NCBI GenBank assembly: GCA_000342265.1
Contig: CP004348.1
Span: forward strand, 124,001-188,000
DNA length: 64,000 bases
Source of the DNA: a beta proteobacterium CB
Lineage (GTDB): Bacteria; Pseudomonadota; Gammaproteobacteria; Burkholderiales; Burkholderiaceae
Direction: 5' to 3'
The number at the start of each line of letters is the position of its first letter. The first letter of the stretch is position 1. Shown here piece by piece: positions 39,907 through 49,875 of the stretch. The notes below the pieces were generated by a model. That model made no database searches and was not told the origin of the DNA. It worked only from the letters and a program-made list of their open reading frames with translations. A program made the position numbers and the translations under genes.

Positions 39907-39908
39907 GT

Positions 39909-40442
39909 TTATTTAGGTTTGCTTTGCAGTAGACGCTCAACCGCCTGACGAAGATCAGAGTCTGGCGCTAATTTTTCCAATAAAGACTCCCAAGAAGCCC
40001 TTGCTACGGCATTGAAGCCTTTAGGCTTTTGGTTTGTCTGGACTCCCTCCCGGGGTTTGATTTCCCAGGTGGGTGGTGCGGGCTTTAGGCGCACCTTAAT
40101 ACTGGTGCAGATTACCCCTTTTTTAGATAACTCATTGATTAGACTAGGTAAAATCTGTTGAAGGCGGGTGGCGATACTCGCCCCATTCACCAGTAAAAAT
40201 AGTTCATTCTGGGCGCCGGAGCGCCAGCCAGCCTCAATTTTGGGTGCCAAGTTATCTAAATCTAACTCAACAAGAGCTCCTTTGAGTGCAATTTTGAGTT
40301 TGGCAAGATCTTCCGTTTTAGCCAAAATACCACCCAAGCCCTCGGAGTCACGCAAATACTCTAGCCACTCATGGGCGGCTTTCGTGCGGATAGGTTTAGG
40401 GGCAAAGTTCATATAAAAAGAGGGTGCGGGTGATAAACTCAA
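39909..40442 (-). CDS. DciA-like protein (DUF721)
   Basis: A 177-residue protein with the DUF721/DciA domain in about 25-110 (an N-terminal helix, then [20 protein letters not shown] and an [15 protein letters not shown] segment). DciA is the ancestral loader of the replicative helicase DnaB in bacteria lacking DnaC. A basic, proline-rich tail follows. ATG 40412 ([10 protein letters not shown]) is an alternative start, 10 codons in. It lies between lpxC and secA, where E. coli has the unrelated secM, but on the opposite strand. Confidence 0.7.
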   Translation of the reverse strand: MSLSPAPSFYMNFAPKPIRTKAAHEWLEYLRDSEGLGGILAKTEDLAKLKIALKGALVELDLDNLAPKIEAGWRSGAQNELFLLVNGASIATRLQQILPSLINELSKKGVICTSIKVRLKPAPPTWEIKPREGVQTNQKPKGFNAVARASWESLLEKLAPDSDLRQAVERLLQSKPK

Positions 40443-40466
40443 GGTCTTAATTTACTTCAATATCCC

Positions 40467-43232
40467 ATGGTAATCGGTCTTCTTAAAACCCTGGTCGGCA
40501 GTCGTAACGACCGCCTCTTAAAACAGTATCGCAAAGTGGTTGCTAAAGTTAGCGCTTTCGAGCCTAGCATGCAAGCTTTGGATGATGCTGCATTACAAGC
40601 AAAAACTGCTGAGTTCAAGTCACGTTTAGCTGCGGGCGAGTCATTGGATGATATCGCTCCAGAGGCTTTTGCAGTAGTTCGTGAGGCGAGTACGCGCGTC
40701 ATGAAGATGCGCCATTTTGATGCGCAGATGATGGGTGGCCTTGCATTGCATCAAGGCAAGATTGCTGAAATGGGAACAGGCGAAGGTAAAACCTTAACCG
40801 CTACGCTCCCTGTGTATTTGAATGCCTTAACAGGCAAGGGTGTTCACGTCATCACGGTAAATGATTACTTGGCTCAGCGAGATGCTGAGTGGATGTCAAC
40901 GCTCTATAACTTCTTAGGCATGAGGGTTGGTGTGAATCTTTCTCAGATGGATCACACAACTAAACAAGAGGCTTATGCAGCCGATATTACCTACGGCACC
41001 AATAACGAGTTTGGTTTTGATTACCTCCGTGACAACATGGTTCAAGACTTGGGTCAGCGTGTTCAGCGTGGCCTAGCATATGCAATTGTTGATGAGGTTG
41101 ATTCAATTTTGATTGATGAGGCACGCACCCCATTGATCATTTCTGGCCAGGCTGAAGACCACACTGATTTGTATATCAAGATCAATGCATTGCCTGCTTA
41201 CTTAGAGCGTCAAATTGGCGAAGAAAAAGCAGATGGCACTGGCGTTGAAAAGCCGGGTGATTACTGGGTGGATGAAAAGTCGCAACAGGTTTATTTAACA
41301 GAGCGTGGTCACGATAAAGCTGAGACAGTTTTAGTTGAGCTTGGCGCTTTGAATGATGGCGACTCTTTATATGCCCCGCAAAATATTACTTTGATGCATC
41401 ACGTCTATGCCGCATTACGTGCGCATACTCTGTACAACCGTGATCAACAGTATGTTGTGCAAAATGGTGAAGTCATTATTGTTGATGAGTTCACAGGCCG
41501 CTTAATGCAGGGTCGTCGTTGGTCTGATGGCTTACATCAAGCTGTTGAGGCTAAAGAAGGTGTACAGATTCAGAATGAGAATCAGACGCTAGCCACAATT
41601 ACTTTCCAGAACTACTTCCGTATGTACGGAAAGTTGGCTGGTATGACTGGTACAGCAGATACTGAAGCTTATGAGTTCAAGGAAATTTACAACCTTGAGA
41701 CTGTAGTTATTCCTCCAAATCGCATTAGTCAAAGAAAAGATCGTCAAGATCAGATCTACAAGACATCGCGTGAGCGTTACGATGCAGTCATCAAAGATAT
41801 TGAGGATTGCTACAAGCGTGGCCAGCCCGTATTGGTTGGTACAACCTCAATTGAGAATTCAGAATTAATTGCAGGCTTACTGGATAAACGTCAGTTACCC
41901 CATCAAGTACTGAATGCGAAGCAGCATGCTCGCGAAGCAGAGATCATTGCTCAAGCTGGTAGACCAAAGATGATCACGATTGCTACCAATATGGCGGGTC
42001 GTGGAACAGATATTGTTTTGGGTGGTAACGTTGGCAAGCAATCCTCTTTAATTGAAGCAGATGTTGCTCTTTCGGATGCAGAAAAAGCTGCCAAGATTAA
42101 GACTTTGCAGGATGAGTGGCAAAGCTTGCATGATCAAGTTTTGACTGCTGGTGGTTTGCACATTATTGGTACAGAGCGTCACGAGAGTCGCCGCATTGAT
42201 AATCAGCTACGTGGACGTGCCGGCCGCCAAGGTGACCCTGGTTCTTCCCGCTTTTATCTCTCTCTAGATGATTCACTCCTACGTATTTTTGCTGGCGATC
42301 GTTTACGTGCAGTAATGGATCGTCTCAAGATGCCTGATGGCGAGCCGATTGAGGCGGGCATGGTGACTCGTTCGATTGAGTCTGCTCAGCGTAAGGTTGA
42401 AGGTCGTAATTTTGATATTCGTAAGCAGCTTTTGGAATATGACGACGTTGCTAATGATCAACGTAAAGAAACTTATCGTCTCAGAAACGAAGTATTAGAA
42501 AGCGCTGATGTTGGTGAGTTGATTGCTAATTTGCGTGAAGATGTATTGCGCAGCATTTGCGCTCCATATGTTCCTCTAGAGTCGATGGAAGAGCAGTGGG
42601 ACTTGGCTGGTCTTGAAAATGTATTGGCCAGCGACTGGGGTTTAACAGTCGACCTAAAAAATTGGGTTGAAAATGCTGAGTCTATGGACGATGAGCAAAT
42701 CGTTGATCGCGTCCTAGAGGCGGCAAAAGAAACTTACGATGCAAAAGTAGAGCTTTCTGGACGCGCATCTTTTGCTGGATTTGAGCGCTCTGTTTTACTC
42801 TACAGCTTGGATACGCATTGGCGTGAACATTTGGCTGCTTTGGACCATTTGCGTCAAGGCATCCATTTGCGTGGCTATGCTCAGAAGGATCCAAAACAAG
42901 AATACCGCCGTGAAGCATTCGAGCTGTATGGTGAATTGCTAAGCGTTATCAAGAATGATGTTGTTAAAAGCATCATGACGGTACAGATTCGCAGTGCTAG
43001 TGAGTTGGATGAAGCTTCTGAATCGATGAATGAAGATTTGGCCAAACTCTCAGATGTGCAGTATCAACATGCTGATGCAGACCTTGAGGTGGCTGGTTCA
43101 ACTGGCGATCGAGGTGCAGCGATTGAAATTGCTCCTGCGCCTATGCGCTCTGGCCCTAAAGTCGGTCGTAATGATCCTTGTACCTGCGGTAGTGGCAAGA
43201 AGTACAAGAACTGCTGTGGCGCATTAAGTTAA
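40467..43232 (+). CDS. secA: Protein translocase ATPase SecA
   Basis: A 921-residue motor of the general secretion pathway. Walker A GTGEGKT at 103-109, Walker B region [31 protein letters not shown] and the [21 protein letters not shown] helicase motif. The C-terminal zinc site [14 protein letters not shown], which binds SecB and lipids, is intact. Divergent from the DciA-like gene across 24 bases. A hairpin follows its stop. Confidence 0.98.
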   Translation: MVIGLLKTLVGSRNDRLLKQYRKVVAKVSAFEPSMQALDDAALQAKTAEFKSRLAAGESLDDIAPEAFAVVREASTRVMKMRHFDAQMMGGLALHQGKIAEMGTGEGKTLTATLPVYLNALTGKGVHVITVNDYLAQRDAEWMSTLYNFLGMRVGVNLSQMDHTTKQEAYAADITYGTNNEFGFDYLRDNMVQDLGQRVQRGLAYAIVDEVDSILIDEARTPLIISGQAEDHTDLYIKINALPAYLERQIGEEKADGTGVEKPGDYWVDEKSQQVYLTERGHDKAETVLVELGALNDGDSLYAPQNITLMHHVYAALRAHTLYNRDQQYVVQNGEVIIVDEFTGRLMQGRRWSDGLHQAVEAKEGVQIQNENQTLATITFQNYFRMYGKLAGMTGTADTEAYEFKEIYNLETVVIPPNRISQRKDRQDQIYKTSRERYDAVIKDIEDCYKRGQPVLVGTTSIENSELIAGLLDKRQLPHQVLNAKQHAREAEIIAQAGRPKMITIATNMAGRGTDIVLGGNVGKQSSLIEADVALSDAEKAAKIKTLQDEWQSLHDQVLTAGGLHIIGTERHESRRIDNQLRGRAGRQGDPGSSRFYLSLDDSLLRIFAGDRLRAVMDRLKMPDGEPIEAGMVTRSIESAQRKVEGRNFDIRKQLLEYDDVANDQRKETYRLRNEVLESADVGELIANLREDVLRSICAPYVPLESMEEQWDLAGLENVLASDWGLTVDLKNWVENAESMDDEQIVDRVLEAAKETYDAKVELSGRASFAGFERSVLLYSLDTHWREHLAALDHLRQGIHLRGYAQKDPKQEYRREAFELYGELLSVIKNDVVKSIMTVQIRSASELDEASESMNEDLAKLSDVQYQHADADLEVAGSTGDRGAAIEIAPAPMRSGPKVGRNDPCTCGSGKKYKNCCGALS

Positions 43233-43249
43233 ATCCAGCGGGATTAAAT

Positions 43250-43273
43250 AGAGCTGCCAGACTGGGCAGCTCT
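43250..43273 (+). terminator. Hairpin after secA
   Basis: AGAGCTGCC (43250-43258) pairs perfectly with GGCAGCTCT (43265-43273) around a six-base loop. No T run follows, so it may be a weak or Rho-assisted terminator, or an mRNA end-protecting hairpin, between secA and argJ. Confidence 0.5.
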
Positions 43274-43301
43274 GCAGTGCCTCATCTACAATTGTCAGAT
43301 C

Positions 43302-44537
43302 ATGACAGTTAACTTACCCCTCCCCCAAAAAGACCAGCTAAAGCCTATTAAAGGTTTTCAGATGGGCATTGCCGAAGCTGGAATTAAAAAAGCTAATCGC
43401 AAAGATTTATTGGTGATGACTTTGGCTCCCGGCTCACAAGTTGCCGGTGTTTTTACTTTAAACCGTTTTTGTGCTGCGCCGGTTCAGGTTTGCCGCGAGC
43501 ATTTGGCCCTAGACGGCGCCAAAGGGGAGATTCGCGCTTTAGTAGTAAATACTGGAAATGCCAATGCAGGCACTGGAGAGCGAGGCATGAAAGATGCCCT
43601 ATCCACTTGTACCGAGTTGGCAAAAGAATTGAAGCTCAACCCAGAACAAATTCTGCCGTTTTCAACTGGCGTGATTCTCGAGCCACTTCCAATTGATAAA
43701 GTGATATCTGCTTTACCTAGAGCAGTGGCCAATCTAGGTGAGAATCATTGGTTCGATGCTGCAGAAGCCATCATGACTACGGATACGCAGCCCAAAGCTA
43801 CATCCACGACGGTAGAGACTCCATCTGGACTTGTGACCATTACCGGTATTTGCAAAGGTGCGGGCATGATTCATCCGAATATGGCGACCATGTTGGGATT
43901 CATTGCGACTGATGCTGGATTTGCACCCGGCTTACTCTCTAAATTAACGAGTGAGATTGCCGATCTTTCATTTAACGCGATTACGATTGATGGCGATACC
44001 TCTACGAATGATTCATTCATCATCATGGCTACTGGCCAATCAGCGGTGCAGATTCAATCGAGTACCGATGCTAGTTACGGCTTAGTTCGGACTGCATTAA
44101 TTGACCTTGGGCGTAAGCTTGCTCAAATGATTGTGAGAGACGGTGAGGGCGCCACTAAATTTATTACGATTGATGTACAGGGCGGCAAGACTGAGGATGA
44201 GTGCCGCTTAGTTGCAGAGGCAATTGCCCACTCACCTTTGGTAAAAACTGCCTTCTTTGCCAGTGACCCGAATTTAGGCCGCATCCTGGCTGCAATTGGT
44301 TATGCTGGTATCGCTGACTTAGATGTAAATCAAGTGCAAATGTGGCTTGGAGACGTGTGGGTTGCTAAGAATGGTGGCCGCAACCCTGATTACCAAGAGG
44401 CTGATGGTCAGAGGGTGATGCAGGCTCCAGAAATCACCATCAAGATTGATTTGGGTCGCGGAGCAGCTCAGCAGACGATGTGGACTTGCGATTTATCACA
44501 TGACTACGTTTCCATTAATGCTGATTACCGCTCATAG
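43302..44537 (+). CDS. argJ: Bifunctional glutamate N-acetyltransferase/amino-acid acetyltransferase
   Basis: A 411-residue self-cleaving enzyme of arginine synthesis (ornithine acetyltransferase cycle). The autocleavage site MATMLGF lies at 194-200; Thr196 becomes the new N-terminal nucleophile. TTDTQPKA and [13 protein letters not shown] are family motifs, and [11 protein letters not shown] is near the C-terminus. Between secA and the DUF815 gene on the plus strand. Confidence 0.95.
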   Translation: MTVNLPLPQKDQLKPIKGFQMGIAEAGIKKANRKDLLVMTLAPGSQVAGVFTLNRFCAAPVQVCREHLALDGAKGEIRALVVNTGNANAGTGERGMKDALSTCTELAKELKLNPEQILPFSTGVILEPLPIDKVISALPRAVANLGENHWFDAAEAIMTTDTQPKATSTTVETPSGLVTITGICKGAGMIHPNMATMLGFIATDAGFAPGLLSKLTSEIADLSFNAITIDGDTSTNDSFIIMATGQSAVQIQSSTDASYGLVRTALIDLGRKLAQMIVRDGEGATKFITIDVQGGKTEDECRLVAEAIAHSPLVKTAFFASDPNLGRILAAIGYAGIADLDVNQVQMWLGDVWVAKNGGRNPDYQEADGQRVMQAPEITIKIDLGRGAAQQTMWTCDLSHDYVSINADYRS

Positions 44538-44548
44538 GAATTCGTCAA

Positions 44549-45409
44549 ATGAATGAAAAATTAGAGCAACTATTAAGTCATCTTGAAACTTTTTTACCAA
44601 AGCAACTAACTGAAGAGCAGTGGAAATCTTCAACTGCTTTTAGATGGCGTCGTCGCGATAGCATCTTTGGAAGCATTGGGTTCTTGCAACCAGTTAAACA
44701 TGTTGCAGACATTACTTTTGAAGATCTAAAAAATATCGATCGTCAGCGGGATGCGATTCGTGACAATACAAAAAACTTTATCCAAAAAAAGCCTGCTAAT
44801 AATATTTTGCTAACTGGCGCACGTGGCACAGGAAAGTCATCACTCATTAAAGCGAGTTTGCATGAGTTTGCTAGTCAGGGCCTGCGCTTAGTTGAGGTAG
44901 AAAAAGAGCATTTAGCTGATTTGGCTGACATCACTGATTTGTTGGCTGATCGACCAGAGCGCTTTATTATTTTTTGTGATGACCTCTCATTTGAAGATGG
45001 CGAATCTGGCTACAAGGCTATGAAGTCGGCTTTGGATGGCTCTGTATCAGCTCAAGTCGACAATATTTTGATTTACGCTACTTCCAATCGACGCCATCTC
45101 TTGCCTGAATACATGAAGGATAACGAAGGCTATGTTCATGGTGATGATGGTGAAATTCATCCGGGTGAGGTGGTTGAGGAAAAAATTTCTCTTTCAGAGC
45201 GATTTGGTTTGTGGCTCTCTTTCTATCCACCAAAGCAAGATGAGTACCTTGAAATTGTTGCCCATTGGCTGCGTCATTTTGGTTTAAGTGATGCACAGAT
45301 CGAGAGTGCTAGAGCTGAAGCATTGGTTTGGGCCCTAGAGCGTGGTTCACGTTCGGGTCGTGTAGCTTGGCAATTTGCTAAGCACTGGGCTGGTTCGCAT
45401 ACCGCTTAA
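44549..45409 (+). CDS. DUF815-family AAA-type ATPase
   Basis: A 286-residue P-loop protein of the DUF815 family. Walker A GARGTGKS is at 90-97 and the Walker B-like IIFCDDLSFE near 144-153, followed by KSALDGSV and IYATSNRRHL, a sensor-like Asn. The C-terminus is helical. Its cellular role is not known. Seven to twelve bases separate it from argJ and the Nudix gene on either side, so they are probably cotranscribed. Confidence 0.85.
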   Translation: MNEKLEQLLSHLETFLPKQLTEEQWKSSTAFRWRRRDSIFGSIGFLQPVKHVADITFEDLKNIDRQRDAIRDNTKNFIQKKPANNILLTGARGTGKSSLIKASLHEFASQGLRLVEVEKEHLADLADITDLLADRPERFIIFCDDLSFEDGESGYKAMKSALDGSVSAQVDNILIYATSNRRHLLPEYMKDNEGYVHGDDGEIHPGEVVEEKISLSERFGLWLSFYPPKQDEYLEIVAHWLRHFGLSDAQIESARAEALVWALERGSRSGRVAWQFAKHWAGSHTA

Positions 45410-45422
45410 TCATTGACGATTT

Positions 45423-45839
45423 ATGAGTGATCCTAATCGCCCCGTAACTGAAGTCGCTGCCGGGATCCTGTTGGATGCGCAAGGACGTTATCTTCTAGGT
45501 CAGCGTCCAGAAGGTAAGCCTTATGCTGGCTACTGGGAGGTGCCGGGTGGCAAAATTGAAGCTGGCGAATCAGTATTCGCAGCACTCAAGCGTGAATTAC
45601 AGGAAGAACTCGGCATTGATATTGAGTCCAGTGAAGAGCTGGTTGTATTGGAGCATGACTATCCACATGCTTATGTCCGTTTGCATGTTGGCATCATTCG
45701 AAAGTGGACTGGAGTACCTAAGGGCTGTGAGGGTCAGGCGCTGTCTTGGCAGTTACTTGGAGACTCACTTCCAACGGTGGAGCCTTTATTGCCAGCTGCC
45801 TGGCCAATGCTTGAGAAGCTCAGACTACTAAAGCCTTAG
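45423..45839 (+). CDS. Nudix hydrolase, MutT type
   Basis: A 138-residue nucleotide pyrophosphatase. The Nudix box starts GGKIEAGESVFAALKREL and ends QEELGI, matching GX5EX7REUXEEXGU fully. GQRPEGKPYAGYWEVPGG before it is typical of MutT, which removes 8-oxo-dGTP. No thiamine-phosphate synthase fusion is present, unlike some relatives. Its stop overlaps the convergent zapD stop by four bases. Confidence 0.9.
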   Translation: MSDPNRPVTEVAAGILLDAQGRYLLGQRPEGKPYAGYWEVPGGKIEAGESVFAALKRELQEELGIDIESSEELVVLEHDYPHAYVRLHVGIIRKWTGVPKGCEGQALSWQLLGDSLPTVEPLLPAAWPMLEKLRLLKP

Positions 45840-46588
45840 AGCTGGCAGAGGGTGAGTCTAAAGGGCACATCCTCATTCATTATCTGCGGTTTTTTATCTT
45901 GATCAATTTTCAAAAAGCGAATTGAGAGCAGATATTTATTGGCGCTGATTTCTGAGAAGAGGCTGTCATCTTCTACGGCGATACGCATCAATTGATACAC
46001 CTTGCCTGATGGCGCTTGTTGATAAGCGCCTTGATGTGCAACAACATCTTTAGCTTCTCCAGACTGACGAAGTAATCTCAAGAAAATTTGGCAAGCTTCA
46101 TGCCAAGGTAAAAGCGGAGCAACATATTTTTCTAACAATTCTCGGCGCTGACTTGAGGAAGTATTTTTCCAAGCATGGTAGCTTGGTAAATCAATCGGAC
46201 TGGTTCCGCCAGGAATATTTAATCGAGTTCGAATGGCATTAAGCCACTCACTCTCAGTAATTGCAGAATTTGGCTTACCCATCGATTGATTAATATTGAG
46301 TGCAGCTTTATCAATTTCAGATAGCGTTTCTGTCAGCGCCACCTGGTCAACTTTTTGGGAAGACTTTAAGCCGTTCAAAGCATATTTTTGACGCTCAAAT
46401 TCTTTGAGTAGCAGTGATTTGATATCGCCTCGAGAGCCAATGTCACCTAAGTCAAATAACATCGCAATTGCATTGTGGTGAAGCTCAGGATCGTCGGATC
46501 GAAGGAAGTGATTGAAGCGGGCGAACAGATACTCAAGCCGAAGCATGCTTCGAACTAATTCATTGAAAGGGTATTCGTAGACAATCAC
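45836..46588 (-). CDS. zapD: Cell division protein ZapD
   Basis: A 250-residue alpha/beta protein (formerly YacF/DUF1342) that cross-links FtsZ filaments. YEYPFNELVRSMLRLEYLFA at the N-terminus and the central PGGTSPIDLPSYHAWKN loop are family features. It lies downstream of coaE, as in many Proteobacteria. The small zinc protein YacG, often next to it, is absent. Confidence 0.92.
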   Translation of the reverse strand: MIVYEYPFNELVRSMLRLEYLFARFNHFLRSDDPELHHNAIAMLFDLGDIGSRGDIKSLLLKEFERQKYALNGLKSSQKVDQVALTETLSEIDKAALNINQSMGKPNSAITESEWLNAIRTRLNIPGGTSPIDLPSYHAWKNTSSSQRRELLEKYVAPLLPWHEACQIFLRLLRQSGEAKDVVAHQGAYQQAPSGKVYQLMRIAVEDDSLFSEISANKYLLSIRFLKIDQDKKPQIMNEDVPFRLTLCQL

Positions 46589-46623
46589 AAGCCTATATTC
46601 TATGACGAACTTAGAGGTTCTTC

Positions 46624-47286
46624 TTAAATTTTGAGCAATTGTTGGTGCAGATTCAGAACCTCTGATTTGAGCTCATCCAGACTGCCCTGATTTTCAATAA
46701 TGGCGTTAGCTGCTGCTAGACGAACCTTGCGGTTTGTTTGTGCTTTGAGAATATTTTCTACGTCCATGCGGGTCATATTGTTGCGGTGCATCACTCTTTG
46801 GATTTGGATCTCTTCTGGGCAATCAACCACTACAAGATAGTCAATCAGTTTTACCCAAGATCCAGACTCAATTAGCAGGGGGACTACAAAAACAAGGTAG
46901 GGCACTCCAGACTTGGCCAACTCAAAGGCCTGTTTGGTAGTTTCCTGCTGAATCAAGGGGTGGGTTATTTTCTCCAAGGCTTGACGAGCCTTGGGATCCG
47001 CAAATACTAGGGCCCTCATTTTGGGTCGATTAAGGGCGCCTTCGGGGTTGATAAAGTCAGCTCCAAATGCCTCGGCAATCATTGGGATGGCGTTTCCACC
47101 AGGGGCAGTGATTTGATGGGAAATCAAATCTGTATCAATCACCCCAGCCCCAAGTTCGCCCAGTAAGTTGCTAATTGCTGTCTTGCCGGAACCAATGCCA
47201 CCAGTTAAGCCAATCAAAGGAATTTCCCCTTTTAAGGCTTTTAGATCAGCTTGGATAGGATCAGAGTTGGAATGAGTTGAGGCCAT
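46624..47286 (-). CDS. coaE: Dephospho-CoA kinase
   Basis: A P-loop kinase for the last step of CoA synthesis. GLTGGIGSGKTAIS is the ATP loop, and DTDLISHQITAPG and HPLIQQ are conserved. ATG 47286 gives 220 residues and overlaps pilD by 46 bases. A TTG at 47217 has GGGGA seven bases upstream and gives a 197-residue protein that begins at LIGLTGG, closer to the family norm. The 23 residues before it (STHSNSDPIQADLKALKGEI) look non-conserved. Start therefore uncertain. Confidence 0.93.
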   Translation of the reverse strand: MASTHSNSDPIQADLKALKGEIPLIGLTGGIGSGKTAISNLLGELGAGVIDTDLISHQITAPGGNAIPMIAEAFGADFINPEGALNRPKMRALVFADPKARQALEKITHPLIQQETTKQAFELAKSGVPYLVFVVPLLIESGSWVKLIDYLVVVDCPEEIQIQRVMHRNNMTRMDVENILKAQTNRKVRLAAANAIIENQGSLDELKSEVLNLHQQLLKI

Positions 47287-47741
47287 AACAGCTCAATGAT
47301 GCCAGCAATGGCTAAAAAAGGGCCAAAAGGGAAAGCCTGATGAAGTTGATGGCCGCGCCATTGAAGCCAGAGGATGCCGCCGATTATTCCTGTAGCGGAG
47401 GCCATTAGCAGGATGCTCGGTAAAGCGCTCCAACCTAACCATGCGCCCAGAGCTGCTAAGAGCTTTGCATCCCCCATACCAATGCCATTGCGGTTTTTCA
47501 GAAGGCGGTAGCCGGTATTTAAGGTCCAAAGCACTGTATATCCAAGGAATGCCCCGACGCATGCTGAACTTAGGCTGGTCAGGCGCAAGTCTGAGAATGC
47601 GTTAAAAGTAATGCCCAAAAAAATTAAGGGGAATGTAATTGCATTTGGTAGGCGAAAAGTCCGCCAATCGATATAAGCCAAATAAATCAAAGCTAGTATC
47701 AGCAGAGATTGAATTAGCCAGATGCTTACTTTGGGGTCCAC
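47241..47741 (-). CDS. pilD: A24-family prepilin peptidase lacking the methylase domain
   Basis: A 166-residue integral membrane aspartic protease. IDWRTFRLPN holds Asp25, and GIGMGDAKLLAALG holds Asp91, the two catalytic aspartates of the type IV prepilin peptidases. The usual N-terminal cytoplasmic domain with two CxxC motifs, which methylates the mature pilin, is missing. At 166 residues it is about 100 shorter than full PilD. It overlaps pilC by one base, so no room exists for the missing part upstream. Confidence 0.85.
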   Translation of the reverse strand: MDPKVSIWLIQSLLILALIYLAYIDWRTFRLPNAITFPLIFLGITFNAFSDLRLTSLSSACVGAFLGYTVLWTLNTGYRLLKNRNGIGMGDAKLLAALGAWLGWSALPSILLMASATGIIGGILWLQWRGHQLHQAFPFGPFLAIAGIIELLWPQLIPTLILSKLI

Positions 47742-48799
47742 TAAACGATTTGTCCTAAATTAAAGATGGGTAGATATAAGATTATGACTAAGCTGCCAAT
47801 AATGACACCTACAAAAAGAATGAGTGCAGGCTCCAAACTTTGGCTGAGTGTATTGAGTTGGCTGCTCAGCTGTGACCCTAGTGTAGCTGCCCGCTTATTT
47901 AGCATTTCGGCTAATGCGCCACTTTCGGCGCCGTTATGCAGAAGTAGCAAGGTCTCTACGTCAAGCAGTCGTGATTTGGGGTCTGCTCTTTTGAGCGACT
48001 CGCCCAAAGGCCAGCCACGAGTGAGGTGTTTAAATATTTCAGCACTAAAGTCATGACTCACCCAGTGATTTGAAGATTGCGCAGTGACTCTCAGGGCATC
48101 CGGGAGTGGTAAGCCAGTTTCTAGCAAATGCCCCAAGGTTCGACACCAATGACTGAGTGTTGCCAGTCTAAAAAGATTGCCAAGAAATGGGGTGCGTAAC
48201 AAGAGAGCGTCACAATACTTTTGGAGGGCGCTAGATTTGAGCCACGCGTACACAAAGCATACGGTTATCACGAGCAAGCTGAGCAATATTTCAAAAAAAT
48301 AATATTGGATACCCGTGGAGATGGAGATGAGTATTTTGGTTGGCGTCGGCAACTCAGCCTGAAAGTGGCCAAAGACTTCCTTAAATACGGGTACAACCCA
48401 AATCATCATCACCAGCACTAGCAGGAAGGAGGTGGTCAAGGTAATTGCGGGATAAGTCAGCGCCTGCTGAACTTTTCTTCTTAGCTCAATCTGAGCTTCT
48501 AGTTGTTGTGAAATTGTACGTAGTGCTAAGCTGAGGTCGCCAGTTCTTTCGCTTACTCTGATGAGGTTAGAAAACTCTGGAGAAAATTTTCCATCTTGTG
48601 CACTTAAGCAAAAAGAAAAACTATTGCCCTTCTGAAGTAGTGCGCGGACATCTGCCAACCAAGCTTGCCAGGATTTTGGTGCAGACTGAATTAATAGCTG
48701 TATAGCATTCAGCAAGGGAAGTCCAGCCTGAAGCAGAACTAGCATCTGCTGGGCAAAATGTAATTGCTCAGACTTGCTGAGTTTTCTGTTTGAAAGCAT
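47741..48799 (-). CDS. pilC: Type II secretion/type IV pilus inner-membrane platform protein (PilC/GspF family)
   Basis: A 352-residue protein with two GspF domains, the cytoplasmic segments (1-110 and about 195-300) alternating with transmembrane pairs near 115-135 and 165-185 and a C-terminal one. FAQQMLVLLQAGLPLLNAI at the start is characteristic. Shorter than the usual 400. With the neighbouring ATPase and peptidase it forms a minimal pilus-assembly set. Confidence 0.87.
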   Translation of the reverse strand: MLSNRKLSKSEQLHFAQQMLVLLQAGLPLLNAIQLLIQSAPKSWQAWLADVRALLQKGNSFSFCLSAQDGKFSPEFSNLIRVSERTGDLSLALRTISQQLEAQIELRRKVQQALTYPAITLTTSFLLVLVMMIWVVPVFKEVFGHFQAELPTPTKILISISTGIQYYFFEILLSLLVITVCFVYAWLKSSALQKYCDALLLRTPFLGNLFRLATLSHWCRTLGHLLETGLPLPDALRVTAQSSNHWVSHDFSAEIFKHLTRGWPLGESLKRADPKSRLLDVETLLLLHNGAESGALAEMLNKRAATLGSQLSSQLNTLSQSLEPALILFVGVIIGSLVIILYLPIFNLGQIV

Positions 48800-48804
48800 T
48801 TAGA

Positions 48805-49875
48805 CTAATGCCAAGTGCCGAGCTCGGAATCTAGCGAAATCTGATCTATTAAACCGGACTTGAGTAACTGCATTCCTGCTGAATAGATGTCGAGAGCTTC
48901 AGTTGATTTAAATAACTGCTTGCTCCCCAAAACTTCATGGACACCAATGCGACCAAAATAGCCCGACCCCTTGCAAAGATTGCAGGGCGTTTTTCTTGAA
49001 GTTGAGCCGCATTGCTTACAGCATTTTCGAATTAACCTTTGAGAGCTGACGCAGCGAAGACAGGATTCAATGGATTCTTGATCTATACCAAGGCTTTTGA
49101 GTCGAGCTAAAGCGCCAATAGCATTGCGAGTATGTAGCGTGCTTAGAACTAAATGACCTGTTTGGGCAGCTTGGATGGCAAGTTGTGCGCTTGCTGCATC
49201 ACGTATTTCGCCAATCATGATGACGTCCGGATCTTGGCGAAGAAGGGCGCGAATAATGATTGGAAAGTCTAACCCTGCCTTTGGATGATAAGCCACTTGA
49301 TTGACTCCAGGGAGTCGGATTTCAATGGGATCTTCAACAGAACAAATATTGCGTTGCACTTGGTTTAGCGCGCTTAAGCAGCTATACAGGGTGCGAGTTT
49401 TGCCACTCCCAGTGGGCCCCGTGACCAGAATCAATCCATTGGTTTGAGCAATAGCCTCCTGCATTATTTCCAGTTGCTCTGGCAGCAAGCCAATCTGATC
49501 TAGTGCTAGCTCTTCAAGGCGACTAGGCAAAATACGAATGACAGCTTTTTCACCATGTAAGGTGGGAATAATAGATACTCGGCAATCAATATTGGGATGG
49601 CTAAAGTCATAACCAATCAAAAGGCGCCCATCTTGAGGTAAACGCTTTTCTGCAATATCGAGACGTGCCAATATTTTGATGCGCGTAATTAATCGCTCAT
49701 GTAAATCAATGGGGTATTGATTTTGTAAGGTGAGGCGACCATCTACTCGCGCACGCACTATGGTTTCTTGAGATCTGGCCTCAATATGAACATCCGTTGC
49801 CCGATTATTTAATGCATTAACAGCGATATCGTGCCAGGTTCGGATAATGTGAGAATCATGAAGAAGGTCGCTCAA
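48805..49875 (-). CDS. pilB: PilB/GspE-family assembly ATPase lacking the N-terminal domain
   Basis: A 356-residue secretion ATPase. Walker A GPTGSGKT at 153-160, the Asp box with EDPIEIRLPG, Walker B QDPDVIMIGEIRD and the His box TGHLVLSTLHT are all intact. A four-cysteine zinc site (CKQC ... CNLC) follows. The N-terminal MshEN/GSPII_E domains found in PilB (about 560 residues) are absent. It overlaps the CBS-protein gene upstream by four bases, so the shortness is natural, not a sequencing break. Confidence 0.87.
   Translation of the reverse strand: MSDLLHDSHIIRTWHDIAVNALNNRATDVHIEARSQETIVRARVDGRLTLQNQYPIDLHERLITRIKILARLDIAEKRLPQDGRLLIGYDFSHPNIDCRVSIIPTLHGEKAVIRILPSRLEELALDQIGLLPEQLEIMQEAIAQTNGLILVTGPTGSGKTRTLYSCLSALNQVQRNICSVEDPIEIRLPGVNQVAYHPKAGLDFPIIIRALLRQDPDVIMIGEIRDAASAQLAIQAAQTGHLVLSTLHTRNAIGALARLKSLGIDQESIESCLRCVSSQRLIRKCCKQCGSTSRKTPCNLCKGSGYFGRIGVHEVLGSKQLFKSTEALDIYSAGMQLLKSGLIDQISLDSELGTWH

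Noticed and set aside
39907..40466. SecM-like arrest peptide gene between lpxC and secA, as in E. coli
   Set aside because: The gene here is on the opposite strand, matches DUF721/DciA and has no secretion signal or arrest motif.
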